64,000 bases of DNA. Source: 62-47 sp039808365. Its GTDB lineage: Bacteria; Pseudomonadota; Alphaproteobacteria; Rhizobiales; Xanthobacteraceae. The DNA lies in contig JBDHSX010000001.1 in the NCBI GenBank assembly GCA_039808365.1, forward strand, positions 62,001 to 126,000. The letters run 5' to 3'. The notes beneath the pieces are model-generated. The model did not search any database and was not told the origin of the DNA. It saw only the letters and a program-made list of their open reading frames with translations. Below, in pieces: positions 44,174 through 54,424 of this stretch. The position numbers and the translations under genes are program-made. Each line of letters opens with the position of its first letter. Positions within the stretch are counted from its first letter, which is position 1.

Positions 44174-47100
44174 TCACCATTCGAAGCGCGTGCCGATGCC
44201 GAGCGACGTCGAGCCCTTGGCGTCGATGTCGGATTCGACGCGAATGTGGCGCGTCACGTCGACATTGGCCGAAACGCCGGATTCGCTGGGAGTAGCGCCA
44301 GTGCGGACGCCGACGCTCAGCCGATCGCCAATCGCGCGCGACGCGCCCACCGTCGGGCCGCCCGCGCCCATGCCGACATCGAGGCTGTCGACGCCGAGCG
44401 AACGCCGCATCCGGTCGAGCGCGCCGTCGCCGCCGCCGGCGAATTGCGCCGCGACCTGCGCGAGTTGGAGGGCCTGCGCCGTGGTCAGGTTGCCGGCCGG
44501 CTTCTGGAACAGGACGCGGGCCAGGATTTCGTCCTGCGGCAGCTCCGGCCGCGACGTGAAAGCGAACACCGGCTCGGCCGCAGGCCCCGAAATTCCGATC
44601 TGCGCGGTGATGTCGGAGGCCTGGATTTCGGCCGCGAAATCGAGTTCGGGCGCGAGGTCGCCGTTGAAGGAGAGATTGCCCTTGGTGAAGTTCAGCGTCT
44701 TTCCGAGCACGGCCACCTTGCCGCGGAACAGCGCGAAGGCGCCCTTCGGCACCGGATTGTTGGTGGTGCCGCCGACGTGAAGGGTGCCGCCGAGTTCGGC
44801 GTCGACGCCGCGGCCGTGAATGAAAACATGGTTCGGGGCCGACACGGTGACATCCAGCGCGGCGTTGAACAGCGCTTCGCGGCTCTTGCCCTTGGCGGCC
44901 TTGGCCGCGGCCTCCGCCGCCTTGCGCTCGGCCGCGATCCGGTCGGCCGCCTGGCCGGTGGCATTGACGTGATCAATGCCGTCGATCGGCTTCAGCGTCG
45001 CCGGCAGTCGCTCCGGAATATCGACGCTGACATGGGTCAGATCGACCCGGCCGCCGATCTTCGGATCGCGCGCCAGCGCGCCGGTGACGTTGATGTTCAG
45101 ATTGGCGGTCGCGGTGGCAAGCGGGCTTTTCGCCAGCAGCGCCTGCTGTCCCCGGATCGAGACCTTGCCGGGGAAGCCGGCGTCGGGCGCGATCCGCACC
45201 TCGCCGGAGCCGGACAGCGTGCCGCCGCCGGGCGTCGTCGCGCTCAGGCGCTCGACGACGATGCGCTCGCCCTGCGCCGTGATTTTCGCCTCGATGGCGT
45301 CGAGCCGCGTCCCCACCTGACTGTCGCGGAAGCTGCCGCCGTTCATCGTCATGGTGCCGCCGACCTGAGGCTTGGCGCGGGTGCCGCTGACGCGCGCGTC
45401 GAGCTGCACGATCCCGGACACGCTGCGGCCGGAAGTGGACAGCATGGCGTTGGCGACGCCTGCGTCGAGCCGGCCCTTCGCGGTCAGCGCGATGGTCGCG
45501 GCGGCGTCGAGCGGCACCGTGCCGCTGGCGGTGACGCTGCCCGCCTTGCCCGCCGTGGCGGTGGCGTCGAGCTTCGCGTGGGTTTTCTCAAGGCTGCCGT
45601 TGAGCGCGATGTCGATGGCCGGCACGCCGGCGCTTTTGGTTTGCGGCGCGGTGAATTGCTTGACGGTGAACTTGTATTGGCCGGTCGGCGCGCTCAAAGC
45701 GCCGCCGATCACCGCCGACGCATCGAGCGTGCCGCCGAGGCCGAGACCCGGCACCGCGACATCGGCTTCCGCGAGCGGGATCGCACTGGCCACGGCCTTG
45801 AGGTCGAGTTGCTGGCCCACCTTGCCGTCGAGGGTGAGTCGGCCGCGGCCGATTCCGATCGCCAGATGCTGGATCAGCACCGAGCCATCGTCGAGGGTGA
45901 AGCTCGCCGGCTTTTGCAGCGCGATCGTTCTCGCCCCGCGCTTGGCGGTGAAGCGGTTGAGATCGAAGCGGATGCGCTCCTTCGGCGTCAGCACGCCGGC
46001 GGCGTCGAGGTTGAAGCCCGCCGCCGTGGCGGTGAGGCCGATCGTGCTGGCGTCGGCGGTGCCCTTCGCGCTCAGGGCGGCCTTGGCGATGGCCTGGCCG
46101 CCAACGTCCGCGCCATGGACCTCGGCATGGGCGTTAAGCACCGGATGACTGTAGAGATCGTCGCCCTCGGCGCGCAGATTGAAATCGCGGATCGCAGCGC
46201 CCGGCGCGCGAACGCCGGCGCCCTTGCCGGCGAGGCGGACCGACTGCCGGCTGCCATCGTCGGCCAGCGTGAGATCGAGCGTGGCGCTGCCCGCCAGATC
46301 CGTGAGCGCCAGCGGCGCGATATCCGCCAGCGACCCGGCGTTGAAGCGAAGCTGTCCGCGCGCGAGGTTTTGCCCGTCGATCCGGCCGTCGCCTTTCAGC
46401 GTCACCGAGCCGATGGCGATGTCGAGGGTTTTTGCCACCCATCCGGCGAAGGCGGCTGTCTGTGCGCCGTCCGTGACAGGCATGCGGCTGGCCTGAATGA
46501 CGCCGCGCGCGGGCTTGCCGTCGATGCTGCCGTCGAGACGGACATCGATGGCGCAAGGCCCGTTGATGTCGGCGATGGTCGCCTCAAGCCCGAGATGCGG
46601 AATCGCGCGTTTCATCGCCGTGGCGCGATCCAGCGCCGCCGTCAGCGCCAGTCCGGGATGCGCGAGGCCGCCGGTCAGCCGGGCATCGAGCGCCGCCGTG
46701 CCCGACAGCCGCGCGTCGGCCGCCGCGAGATCGGCAAGCTCGATCCGCGCCGCGAGGTCGCTGGTCTCGCGGCTCACGCCGCCCTTGGCGCGAAGCCGGA
46801 CATGAGCGCCGTCGAGCGAGGCATCGCGGAGGGTGTAGGTATTCTTGCCGTCGGACGACACATCGGCGGCGAGGGTGACGCGCGGGCCGGCGAGGCCGTC
46901 CAGCACCGCAAGGCCGGTGGCGAGACGATCGGCGGCCCCCGACAGTTTGGCGTCGATGCGGCCGCGCCGCGGGTCGCCGTCGAGATCGAGGTTGAGCTTC
47001 ACCGTGCCCGCGAGTTTCAACCCTGCAACGCCACCGAACCGGGCGAGATCGGGCACGGTGGCGGTGGCGCGGCCGGACACGCGGTCGGGGCCGGCCTCGC

Positions 47101-48604
47101 CGCTATAACTGGCCTGAGCCGTGGCGGTGCCGATGTCGAGCCGCTCGATCTTGGTCTTGCCGCCCAGATCGGTGCGGCCTTTCAGCGCCAGCGAGGCGCG
47201 GTCGCCGATCGCGGCGGCGAGCGCCGCATCGCGCGGCGCGATGCCGGAGGCGCGCAGGCTGGCGTCGATCGCGACGGTCGCGGTGCGGTCGGTCAGTTCA
47301 GCGCTGGGAACGATGGCGATCGATGCGTCGAGCGCGCCGAGATCGCCGTCGGGGAGGCGGGCGTCGGCCACCGCGAGCTTGGCGGAAACCGTGGGCGCTT
47401 TCACCGGGCCGTGGACGCGGCCGTCGAAGACGAGGCTGCCGATCGAGCCCTGATCGGTCTTGGTGATGTCGCCGTTGCTCGGCAGCGCGCGGATGCTGGC
47501 TGAGAAATCCATCATCTTGTCGGCGCCAAGCGCGCCCTTGACGTCGAGCCGGGCGAGGCGGCTGGTGAGCGTCAGCCCGTCCATCGTCACGCTGCCGTCG
47601 TCGCCGATGCGGGTGGCGCTGTCGAGCCTTGTTTCGCCCGCGAAGATCGCGGCGGCGAGCGGCGGCAGCCACGGCCCGAGATGGCCGGAGACGCGGCTCG
47701 CCAGCACGCGGCCGCTACCGTTGCGGTCGAGCGTGATCGCGCCGGCGGCGTCGATGCCGGGGCCGGCCTCGAAGTTCAGCGCGCCGCGAAAATTGTCGAG
47801 CGTGCCCTTGCCGCGCAGCGCGAAGGCGACGGCCGGCTCGCCGGGCAGCCGGGCGAGCCTGGACAAGAGGCCATGGGACGGCTCGTCGAGCGAAACGTCG
47901 AGGGTGAGGGCGTTGCCCTGCGGCACATAGGCGAGCGCCGCCTTGAAGCGGCCCGGCGAATCCGTGCGGGTCGCGTCGAGATTGAAGACCAGCCCTTCGG
48001 CGGGTGAGCCCAGTTCGGTGTTGCCGGTCGCCGCGATGGTGACGGCCTCGCCGAGGATCGGCTCGCCGAGCGCCAGCGCGTGCAGGTCGAACGCCTTCAC
48101 CTGCACCTTCACCGGAAGCTCGGGCAGGAGCGACTGGCTGGATTCCGACGCGGGGGGCGCCGGTGTCGGGGCGGTGGACGAAGCGGTTTCGGACGAAGTG
48201 GTTTCGGCGGGCTGGCCGGCGTCGGCGGGAGCGGGGTCGGCGGGCTGCGGCTTGCGGCGGATTTCCAGCGTGCCGATTTCGAGGCGGTCGACCTCCAGCC
48301 GCCCCATCAACAACGCGGTGCGCCGCCACACCAGGCGGGCGCGATCGAGCTTCAGCCAGGCGCCGTCCTTGTCGGAGATGACGACGTCGCGGATCGTCGC
48401 GTCGGACGACAGCGCGCCGTCGACCGCGCCGATATGAATCCGGGTGGCGGGCGTCGACAGCGTTTTCGAGATCAGGCCGGCGAGCAGGTCCTGCTGGTTG
48501 TCGCCGGCTCCGCCCAGCATGGTGTAGCCGACGACGCCGGCGCTCGCGACGCCGGCGACCGCGATCGCCGTTCCGGCGAGCAGGATGGTTCGCCGCCGGC
48601 CCAT
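44174..48604 (-). CDS. tamB: translocation and assembly module protein TamB
   Basis: 1476-residue inner-membrane-anchored protein of the TamB/AsmA-like (DUF490) family, which spans the periplasm and helps place outer-membrane proteins or move lipids. It has an N-terminal signal anchor (about 5-28, ILLAGTAIAVAGVASAGVVG). The middle is long, repetitive and beta-helical, rich in LDxxA-type strands. The conserved C-terminal domain ends VTRHIRVESDIDAKGSTSLG then IGTRFEW. The ATG at 48604 shares bases with the tamA stop, so the two are coupled. Confidence 0.92.
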   Translation of the reverse strand: MGRRRTILLAGTAIAVAGVASAGVVGYTMLGGAGDNQQDLLAGLISKTLSTPATRIHIGAVDGALSSDATIRDVVISDKDGAWLKLDRARLVWRRTALLMGRLEVDRLEIGTLEIRRKPQPADPAPADAGQPAETTSSETASSTAPTPAPPASESSQSLLPELPVKVQVKAFDLHALALGEPILGEAVTIAATGNTELGSPAEGLVFNLDATRTDSPGRFKAALAYVPQGNALTLDVSLDEPSHGLLSRLARLPGEPAVAFALRGKGTLDNFRGALNFEAGPGIDAAGAITLDRNGSGRVLASRVSGHLGPWLPPLAAAIFAGETRLDSATRIGDDGSVTMDGLTLTSRLARLDVKGALGADKMMDFSASIRALPSNGDITKTDQGSIGSLVFDGRVHGPVKAPTVSAKLAVADARLPDGDLGALDASIAIVPSAELTDRTATVAIDASLRASGIAPRDAALAAAIGDRASLALKGRTDLGGKTKIERLDIGTATAQASYSGEAGPDRVSGRATATVPDLARFGGVAGLKLAGTVKLNLDLDGDPRRGRIDAKLSGAADRLATGLAVLDGLAGPRVTLAADVSSDGKNTYTLRDASLDGAHVRLRAKGGVSRETSDLAARIELADLAAADARLSGTAALDARLTGGLAHPGLALTAALDRATAMKRAIPHLGLEATIADINGPCAIDVRLDGSIDGKPARGVIQASRMPVTDGAQTAAFAGWVAKTLDIAIGSVTLKGDGRIDGQNLARGQLRFNAGSLADIAPLALTDLAGSATLDLTLADDGSRQSVRLAGKGAGVRAPGAAIRDFNLRAEGDDLYSHPVLNAHAEVHGADVGGQAIAKAALSAKGTADASTIGLTATAAGFNLDAAGVLTPKERIRFDLNRFTAKRGARTIALQKPASFTLDDGSVLIQHLAIGIGRGRLTLDGKVGQQLDLKAVASAIPLAEADVAVPGLGLGGTLDASAVIGGALSAPTGQYKFTVKQFTAPQTKSAGVPAIDIALNGSLEKTHAKLDATATAGKAGSVTASGTVPLDAAATIALTAKGRLDAGVANAMLSTSGRSVSGIVQLDARVSGTRAKPQVGGTMTMNGGSFRDSQVGTRLDAIEAKITAQGERIVVERLSATTPGGGTLSGSGEVRIAPDAGFPGKVSIRGQQALLAKSPLATATANLNINVTGALARDPKIGGRVDLTHVSVDIPERLPATLKPIDGIDHVNATGQAADRIAAERKAAEAAAKAAKGKSREALFNAALDVTVSAPNHVFIHGRGVDAELGGTLHVGGTTNNPVPKGAFALFRGKVAVLGKTLNFTKGNLSFNGDLAPELDFAAEIQASDITAQIGISGPAAEPVFAFTSRPELPQDEILARVLFQKPAGNLTTAQALQLAQVAAQFAGGGDGALDRMRRSLGVDSLDVGMGAGGPTVGASRAIGDRLSVGVRTGATPSESGVSANVDVTRHIRVESDIDAKGSTSLGIGTRFEW

Positions 48605-50580
48605 CAGAACGCCTGCCCGATGCTGACATAGACCGCCCAGCGGCTGTCGCCGGGGCGCGGGTTGAGCGGCGTCGCGACATCGAGGCGGATCGGCCCGACC
48701 GGCGTGAGATAGCGCAGGCCGATGCCGGCGCTGTAGCCGACGAAGCTGTTGAAGTTCGGCAGCGAGTCGGTGGAGGCGGTGCCGAAATCGAAAAACGGCA
48801 CGATGCCGATGGTCGGCGTGACCTTGATTCGCATTTCGGCGGAACCCTCGATCAGGCTGCGGCCGCCGGTGATCTGGCCGAACATCATCGGCGAGATCGT
48901 ATTATAGGCGAAGCCGCGCACCGAACCGCCGCCGCCGGCGAAGAAGCGATGGGCGTTCGGAATGCTGGCCAGCGGCGCGCCGCCGAGCGAGCCCAGCGCC
49001 AGCCGGCCCGCCAGCACGTAATTGGCGTCCTCGTCGATCGCGTAATAGGCCGAGCCGGTGACCCGCGCCTCGTAAAGGTCGATGGTCGAGCCCATCAGCT
49101 TGGAATAGGCGTTGAATGTTCCCGACAGCCGCACGCCGCGGGTGGGATCGAGCAGGTTGTCGGTGGAGTCGTAGCGGCCGCCGGCGGTGAAGCCGACCAG
49201 CGTCGCGTCGACCCGCCCGAGCACGTCTTCCGATCGCGAGCGTTCGACCTGGAGACCGGCCTGCACCGAGGCCATTTCCGAGAAGCGATGGACCACGCCG
49301 ATGGTGCCGCGCGCCGTTTCGTTGGTATAGCCGCCGAGGGTGTTGTTGCCGACACGCTCGCGGAACGCGGTGCCTTCGACCAGCAGGTCGTTGGGGGTGT
49401 TGTACAGGCCCGGCTTGATGAAGGTCGCGGTGAATCGCGCGCCGAAATCCGACGGGTCGAGATCCTTGAAATTCGTGTAGGACGAGGAGCCGTCGATCCG
49501 TTGCAAGAGCGAGGCGGACGCCTCCAGCCGCAGGCGCTCGGCGTTGCCGAACAGATTGCGGTGCTCGTAATAGGCGGAGACGCCGGGACCGTCGATGGTC
49601 GAATAGCGCGCTGAAAAACCCGCCGCCTGCTTGGGGCGCTCGGTGACGTCGACGAAGATCGGCACGTTGCCGTCGGCGTCGAGCTTGTCGCCCTCGCGGA
49701 TGCGGATGCCGCCGATCGCGGGAATCTTGGCGATCGAGGTTTTCATCAGCGCCAGGCGCTCCGGCGAATAGGGCTCGCCCTGGCGCACATGGACGTGGGT
49801 GGCGATGACGCGCGGATCGGTCTCGCCGCTGTTCGAAATCTCGATACGGCCGATCCCGGCCCTGGGACCGGCTTCGACCCTGAGCCGGAAATCCATCGCG
49901 GCGGCGGCGTGATCCACGGTCGCCTTGACGTCCTTGACCTTCGCCAGCGGATGGCCGTTGCCGCGGAACCAGTCGATCAGCTTCAACTGGGCCGCGCGCA
50001 GGTCGGCGGAGACCGCCGGATCGCCGGGCTTCAGCGCGAAGGCGCGATGCGGCAGCCCCTGCGGCGCCAGTTCGCGCGGATAATCGACGTCGATGGTGCG
50101 AAGCTTGAAAACCGGGCCGAGCTTTGCCGCGATCTTGACGGGCACGACCTTCTGGTTGCGAAAGCCCTCGGCGCGGCGCGCGGCGGCGGCGAGGCCGGCC
50201 TCATCGCGCGCGACCGCGATCCCGTCGACGGTGACATCGATCTCGGCGTTGTAGTATCCGAGCCCCCAAAGGGCATCGAGCATCGGATTGATGTCGGCTT
50301 GCAGGCGGCGCACCAGACCGTCGCCGTCCTGCGGCGGCTCCTGCCGGAGGCGGTAGGTCGCGGAGGCATCGCGCAACGCCTGCTCGGCCGCGCTGTCGGT
50401 CTTGCCGTCCGCCGTCCTGGCCGCGACCTCCAGGCGATAGGATAGCGCGGTGGCGCTGACCGGCGGCGGATCGTCGGAGCCGAGCAGCCCGAACAGATCG
50501 AAAGCTTGCGCCGGCTCGCACAGCAGTCCGCCCGTGGTTCCGATTGTCGCGCAACCGATCCACAGGGCTGTCCGGGCCAC
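48604..50580 (-). CDS. tamA: outer-membrane assembly factor TamA
   Basis: 658-residue Omp85-family protein with a signal peptide (about 1-26, ending PAQA), POTRA domains across about 45-290 and a 16-strand barrel from about 310. The barrel ends in GPIRLDVATPLNPRPGDSRW and VYVSIGQAF, with terminal Phe. Motif FFAGGGGSVRGFAYNTISP is the conserved (V/I)RGF of loop 6. The start is GTG at 50580. It partners TamB, the next gene. Confidence 0.92.
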   Translation of the reverse strand: MARTALWIGCATIGTTGGLLCEPAQAFDLFGLLGSDDPPPVSATALSYRLEVAARTADGKTDSAAEQALRDASATYRLRQEPPQDGDGLVRRLQADINPMLDALWGLGYYNAEIDVTVDGIAVARDEAGLAAAARRAEGFRNQKVVPVKIAAKLGPVFKLRTIDVDYPRELAPQGLPHRAFALKPGDPAVSADLRAAQLKLIDWFRGNGHPLAKVKDVKATVDHAAAAMDFRLRVEAGPRAGIGRIEISNSGETDPRVIATHVHVRQGEPYSPERLALMKTSIAKIPAIGGIRIREGDKLDADGNVPIFVDVTERPKQAAGFSARYSTIDGPGVSAYYEHRNLFGNAERLRLEASASLLQRIDGSSSYTNFKDLDPSDFGARFTATFIKPGLYNTPNDLLVEGTAFRERVGNNTLGGYTNETARGTIGVVHRFSEMASVQAGLQVERSRSEDVLGRVDATLVGFTAGGRYDSTDNLLDPTRGVRLSGTFNAYSKLMGSTIDLYEARVTGSAYYAIDEDANYVLAGRLALGSLGGAPLASIPNAHRFFAGGGGSVRGFAYNTISPMMFGQITGGRSLIEGSAEMRIKVTPTIGIVPFFDFGTASTDSLPNFNSFVGYSAGIGLRYLTPVGPIRLDVATPLNPRPGDSRWAVYVSIGQAF

Positions 50581-50994
50581 GGCGACAAAAGGTCTTCGTC
50601 CTGCCCGTTTCCCCGAGGGAGCCGGGCATCGTGGTGCGGCTTGCTTCCGAATGATTCAGATCCCCAGCTTCCGACCGGTTGGTCCCGCAACCGAATTTCG
50701 CCCAAAACGCAATCGTTCTGGCTCGGCGCGCCGCTGTCCGTGCATGACGACGGGCACCTCCCCCCGAAAGAATTGATGGATAACATCATGGACATTGTGG
50801 GGCAAATGCGCCCGGCCGGTGGCTTTTCATGTCGGCCCTCACGCCGCGATCGTGAGGATGGTCACCAAATCATGAATGTCGCGCGGCCGCCGCCGTTGAC
50901 GCCGGGCTGGCAACGTCCCGATGCGGCGAGTTCCGATCGAGATCCGGGATTTCGGCGGTGCAGCGGTTTGAAGCGTCGGGCAATCGGTGTTCGA
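50581..50994. other. spacer before tamA
   Basis: About 414 bases between the tamA start and the end of the aminotransferase-like gene, both on the minus strand. It must hold the tamA promoter. Open frames here have no recognisable product, and I see no strong hairpin or RNA gene. Confidence 0.4.
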
Positions 50995-52347
50995 TCAGCC
51001 AGCAAATTCCGCGAACACCGCGGCCGTTTCCGTCAGCAGCCGGTCCGCATCCGCCGCCGAGAACACCAGTGGCGGCCGAATCTTCAGGACATTGGCGTTT
51101 GGCCCGGTCGCCGAGATCAGCACGCGGCGTTCGCGCAAGCTATTCACCACCGTCGCGGCCGCCTGAGGGTCGGGTGACTTGGTGTTGCGGTCCGTCACCA
51201 GTTCGACGCCGATATAGAGACCGGACCCACGAACGTCGCCGATACACACGTAGCGTTGAGCGAGGTCGGCAAAGCCGTCGCGAATGATCTTTCCGACGCG
51301 CGCGGCATTCTCCATCAGTTTTTCGTCCTGAATGACGTTAAGGGTTGCCTGCGCGGCGGCGATGGCGACGCTGTTGCCGCCGAACGTGTTGAAATAGCGT
51401 GTGTCGCGGCCAAAGCGTTCGACGGCCTCGGGCGTCAGCACCGTCGCGGCGACGGGAAATCCGTTGCCCATCGGCTTGCCCATCGTCACGATGTCAGGCG
51501 TCACGCCATGCCGCTGATAGCCCCACAGCCTGTCGCCGGTGCGTCCGAATCCCGACTGGACCTCGTCGGCGATGAACAGCCCGCCGGCCTCGCGCACGAC
51601 CTTGGCGACCGGCGCAAGAACGTCCGAGGGGTGCGTGAAGATGCCATCGGAGGAGAACGCCGAATCGCAGATAAAGGCCGCCAGACCCTCGCCGTGTCGT
51701 TGCAGGTTCCTGATTTGCGCGCTGACTTGCGCCGCCATCCATTCGCCCATTTGCGCGGAGGGAACGCGATAGGAATCCGGCGCCGGCACCCGGCGCACCC
51801 AGGTGCCGAGCGGGGAGAATTCACCCAGTGACGGCGAGAAGCTCGACGTCAGTTCGGAATTGCCGTGGTAGGCCTCCTCGGTGATGATGATGCCGCGATG
51901 CCCGGAACAATGCTTGGCGATCCGCAGCGCCAGATCGTTGGCTTCCGAGCCGGTGCATGTGAACATGACGTGTTGCAGCGGCGCGCCGAGCGTCGCCAGC
52001 AGCGCCTCCGCGTAGTTCAGAATACCTTCCTGAATGTAGCGCGTATGGGTGCACAATGTCTGCATCTGCGCCGAGACCGCCTCGACCACCCGTGGGTGAC
52101 AATGCCCCACCGAGACGACGTTGTTATAGGCGTCGAGATATTCGTGGCCCGCGCTGTCGTAGAGCCGGGTTCCCTGGCCGCGCGCAACTTCGACCGGATT
52201 GCTGTAGAACAGCCGGTAGGCCGGGCCCAGCAACCGGGTCCGTCGTTCGACCAGCTTGCGCGTGTGGTCATCCAGGTTGTTTGCCGCCGCCGGATTGAAC
52301 GAGTTCACCATCTTGCCGCGCGAGGGGGAAGCTGTGTTCGACGTCAC
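50995..52347 (-). CDS. class-III aminotransferase-like PLP enzyme (possible phospho-lyase)
   Basis: 450-residue fold-type I PLP enzyme. It has EYLDAYNNVVSVGHCHPRVV, the PLP-phosphate loop TCTGSEANDLALR, IADEVQSGFGRTG and the Schiff-base lysine in VTMGKPMGNGFP. The overall pattern is close to the AGXT2-like group, which includes ethanolamine-phosphate and phospho-hydroxylysine phospho-lyases. The GTG at 52347 has AGGAG six bases upstream and is preferred to the GTG at 52365. It lies 24 bases after an APH-family kinase gene, which favours a kinase then phospho-lyase route over plain transamination; this is inference. Confidence 0.83.
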   Translation of the reverse strand: MTSNTASPSRGKMVNSFNPAAANNLDDHTRKLVERRTRLLGPAYRLFYSNPVEVARGQGTRLYDSAGHEYLDAYNNVVSVGHCHPRVVEAVSAQMQTLCTHTRYIQEGILNYAEALLATLGAPLQHVMFTCTGSEANDLALRIAKHCSGHRGIIITEEAYHGNSELTSSFSPSLGEFSPLGTWVRRVPAPDSYRVPSAQMGEWMAAQVSAQIRNLQRHGEGLAAFICDSAFSSDGIFTHPSDVLAPVAKVVREAGGLFIADEVQSGFGRTGDRLWGYQRHGVTPDIVTMGKPMGNGFPVAATVLTPEAVERFGRDTRYFNTFGGNSVAIAAAQATLNVIQDEKLMENAARVGKIIRDGFADLAQRYVCIGDVRGSGLYIGVELVTDRNTKSPDPQAAATVVNSLRERRVLISATGPNANVLKIRPPLVFSAADADRLLTETAAVFAEFAG

Positions 52348-52371
52348 GTTGATCTCCTGCTGCACGGCATG

Positions 52372-53454
52372 TCATGCCGAAAGGGAACGGCTTGCCGGGG
52401 CGGCAAAGCCGATAAGCGTATCGGATACCTGCTCGACCGAACGCTGCATGAACCATGCGAGTTGCGCCCAGCCCTGCGCGGTGTTGCGCAGCAGGTAGGG
52501 TGATTTCTCCGGCAGCAGCCGGGCCCGCCAGATCGACAGCAACGCGCGGGTGATTGCGCGCGCCATTACCAGATGAGGGATCAACCGCAATTCTTCGTCG
52601 GTCAGGTCGGCGACGCGCAGATAACCGCGCAACAGGTCGCGCGCGTCGGCGAACAGGTCGTCGGCGGGCTGCGACGGTAGCTGGTTCAGCAGCGCGGTCG
52701 AAACGTCGATGGCGATCAAGGTGCGGACGGCGTCGCCGAAGTCGATGATCCCGGTGATGAAGTCGGCATGGGCGCGGTCGACGACGATGTTGGATTTGCT
52801 GAAATCATTGTGCACGACCTGGGTGCGGCAATCATCGAGACGCGACGAAAGCGTCGCGAAACGGTCCAGCCCGCGCGCCAGCATGGCGCGATGGTCGCGA
52901 TCGTCGATGCTGTCAAGCAGGTCGCCGAGTTGCAGCAGGTGCTTGACGTCCCATGCCAGCACACGCCCGTCGGCCGGGTGGCTAAAATCGGCCAATGCCA
53001 GCCGGAGCCGGCCGAGGGTTTCGCCGATCCGCTCGCGCTCCGCCGGCGTCGAGACGAATTCGCTGAGCGGCGTGCCTTCGAGATAGGACAACAGCCGCAC
53101 TTGGCGGGACTGCCCGGCATGATCTTGACAGGTGAATTGCTCATTGCCGCGATTGTCGGCGATGACCCGTGGCACCGGCAGGCCGGGATCACGCGCCGCA
53201 ACATGCTGGAGCACCCCGAGCTGGCAGGAAATCCCGACGGCATCTTCGAACGGGTTGGCGACCTTCAGGATGAAGCGCTGTCCGGCCTCGTTGGCGATCC
53301 GGAAGGTGTCGTCCTTCTCGGTTGCAAGCCGGTCGATCCGCCCGCTCAGGCCGTAATGTCGCCGCGCCAGTTCGAGCGCCTCGGCGTCCGGCATCGGCAC
53401 GTAGCTCGCCCCGAGGCCGCCCTGGCTGACGACTGAATCTCCCGGCAACATCAT
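52372..53454 (-). CDS. APH-family small-molecule kinase
   Basis: 360-residue phosphotransferase of the aminoglycoside/choline-kinase fold. The N-lobe has FILKVANPFEDAVG, the catalytic loop is VVHNDFSKSNIVVD and the metal-binding segment is IIDFGDAVRT. It resembles the hydroxylysine-kinase-like branch that is often linked, or even fused, to class-III aminotransferase-like phospho-lyases, as here. The ATG at 53454 (MMLPGD) begins a divergent region shared with a GntR regulator. Antibiotic resistance is unlikely given the context. Confidence 0.82.
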   Translation of the reverse strand: MMLPGDSVVSQGGLGASYVPMPDAEALELARRHYGLSGRIDRLATEKDDTFRIANEAGQRFILKVANPFEDAVGISCQLGVLQHVAARDPGLPVPRVIADNRGNEQFTCQDHAGQSRQVRLLSYLEGTPLSEFVSTPAERERIGETLGRLRLALADFSHPADGRVLAWDVKHLLQLGDLLDSIDDRDHRAMLARGLDRFATLSSRLDDCRTQVVHNDFSKSNIVVDRAHADFITGIIDFGDAVRTLIAIDVSTALLNQLPSQPADDLFADARDLLRGYLRVADLTDEELRLIPHLVMARAITRALLSIWRARLLPEKSPYLLRNTAQGWAQLAWFMQRSVEQVSDTLIGFAAPASRSLSA

Positions 53455-53639
53455 AGCGGCTCGCGCTCCTTGGGAAGCCCCGGTTCCATGATCTGCCCGT
53501 CATTTCCGACCGGGCCGGCGGCGGCATGACATGACACGGACCCTTATGCCATAATTGACGGTTGGCGACAATCAGCAATAATGCGGCAAAGACGCCGGCG
53601 CGCCGGCGCGAACCGGCAAATGCCTCGGAGGACTTCGAC

Positions 53640-54419
53640 ATGGCATCGCTCAGCATCCCGCGGCTTGTCAAAACCCCGATCGAGACGCAGGCCGCGGCTG
53701 CGTTGCGCGCCTCGATCGTCGCGGGCGCCATTCCCGCCGGGCAGCGCGTCACCGAGATCGACATTGCCGGGCAGATGGGATTGTCGCGCGCCACCGTGCG
53801 CGCCGCGCTACACCAGCTTGCACGGGAAGGGCTGCTGACGCTGGTGCCCTATACCGGCTGGACGGTGATGTCGCTGAGCGCGCAGGACGCCTGGGAGCTC
53901 TATACCTTGCGGTCGGCGGTCGAGCGGCTGGCGGCGCAACTGGCCGCCGCCGCCATCAAGGAAGCGGGGAAAGCCGATCGTCTTCGCGAGGCTGATGAGC
54001 GGTTGGTCGGCGCGTGCCGGCGCGGTCATGCGGGCCGCATCGCCGAAGCCGATTTCGGCCTGCATCAAACCATCATTGCGCTCGCCGGTCATCGGCGTCT
54101 GGCCGAGCAATACGCGCTGCTCGAACCGCAAATTCGCATCTACATCCGTTCCAGCGACGCGTTGCTGCCGAACCCGGAGATGGTGATCGCCCAGCACAAA
54201 CCGATCGTGGCCGCGATCCTCGCCGGCGATGCCGAGCAGGCCGGCGCGCTGTCGGAGCAACATAACCTCACCGAGGGACGCCGGCTGGCGGATCACCTGC
54301 GGGCGCTCGAACGTCCCGCGCCCGATGTGCGACCGGAGACCGCGCCGCCGCAACGGTCGCGTGGCGCGAACAAGACGGCCGAGGCGCGGCGTTCGGATGG
54401 CCGCCGCGCGAGGGCTTGA
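53640..54419 (+). CDS. GntR-family regulator (FadR/FCD type)
   Basis: 259-residue regulator. The winged helix-turn-helix is at about 10-70 (ALRASIVAGAIPAGQRVTEI, then QMGLSRATVRAALHQLAREG). The C-terminal helical FCD ligand domain has the metal-site histidines in DFGLHQTIIALAGH and EQHNLTEGRR. The ATG at 53640 has GGAGG at good spacing, so the longer open frame is not used. It is divergent from the kinase gene with a 185-base spacer and probably controls the kinase/PLP-enzyme operon. Confidence 0.87.
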   Translation: MASLSIPRLVKTPIETQAAAALRASIVAGAIPAGQRVTEIDIAGQMGLSRATVRAALHQLAREGLLTLVPYTGWTVMSLSAQDAWELYTLRSAVERLAAQLAAAAIKEAGKADRLREADERLVGACRRGHAGRIAEADFGLHQTIIALAGHRRLAEQYALLEPQIRIYIRSSDALLPNPEMVIAQHKPIVAAILAGDAEQAGALSEQHNLTEGRRLADHLRALERPAPDVRPETAPPQRSRGANKTAEARRSDGRRARA

Positions 54420-54424
54420 GGGCC

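Noticed and set aside
44090..47503. Very long plus-strand open frame (over 1100 residues) opposite tamB
   Set aside because: It lies wholly antisense to the well-supported tamB. Its translation is low-complexity Arg/Ala/Gly-rich sequence caused by GC-rich codon bias, with no recognisable domain.
53593..53608. 16-base GC palindrome (CGCCGGCG twice) upstream of the GntR gene
   Set aside because: It consists only of GC repeats, common by chance at this base composition, and does not resemble GntR/FadR operators.
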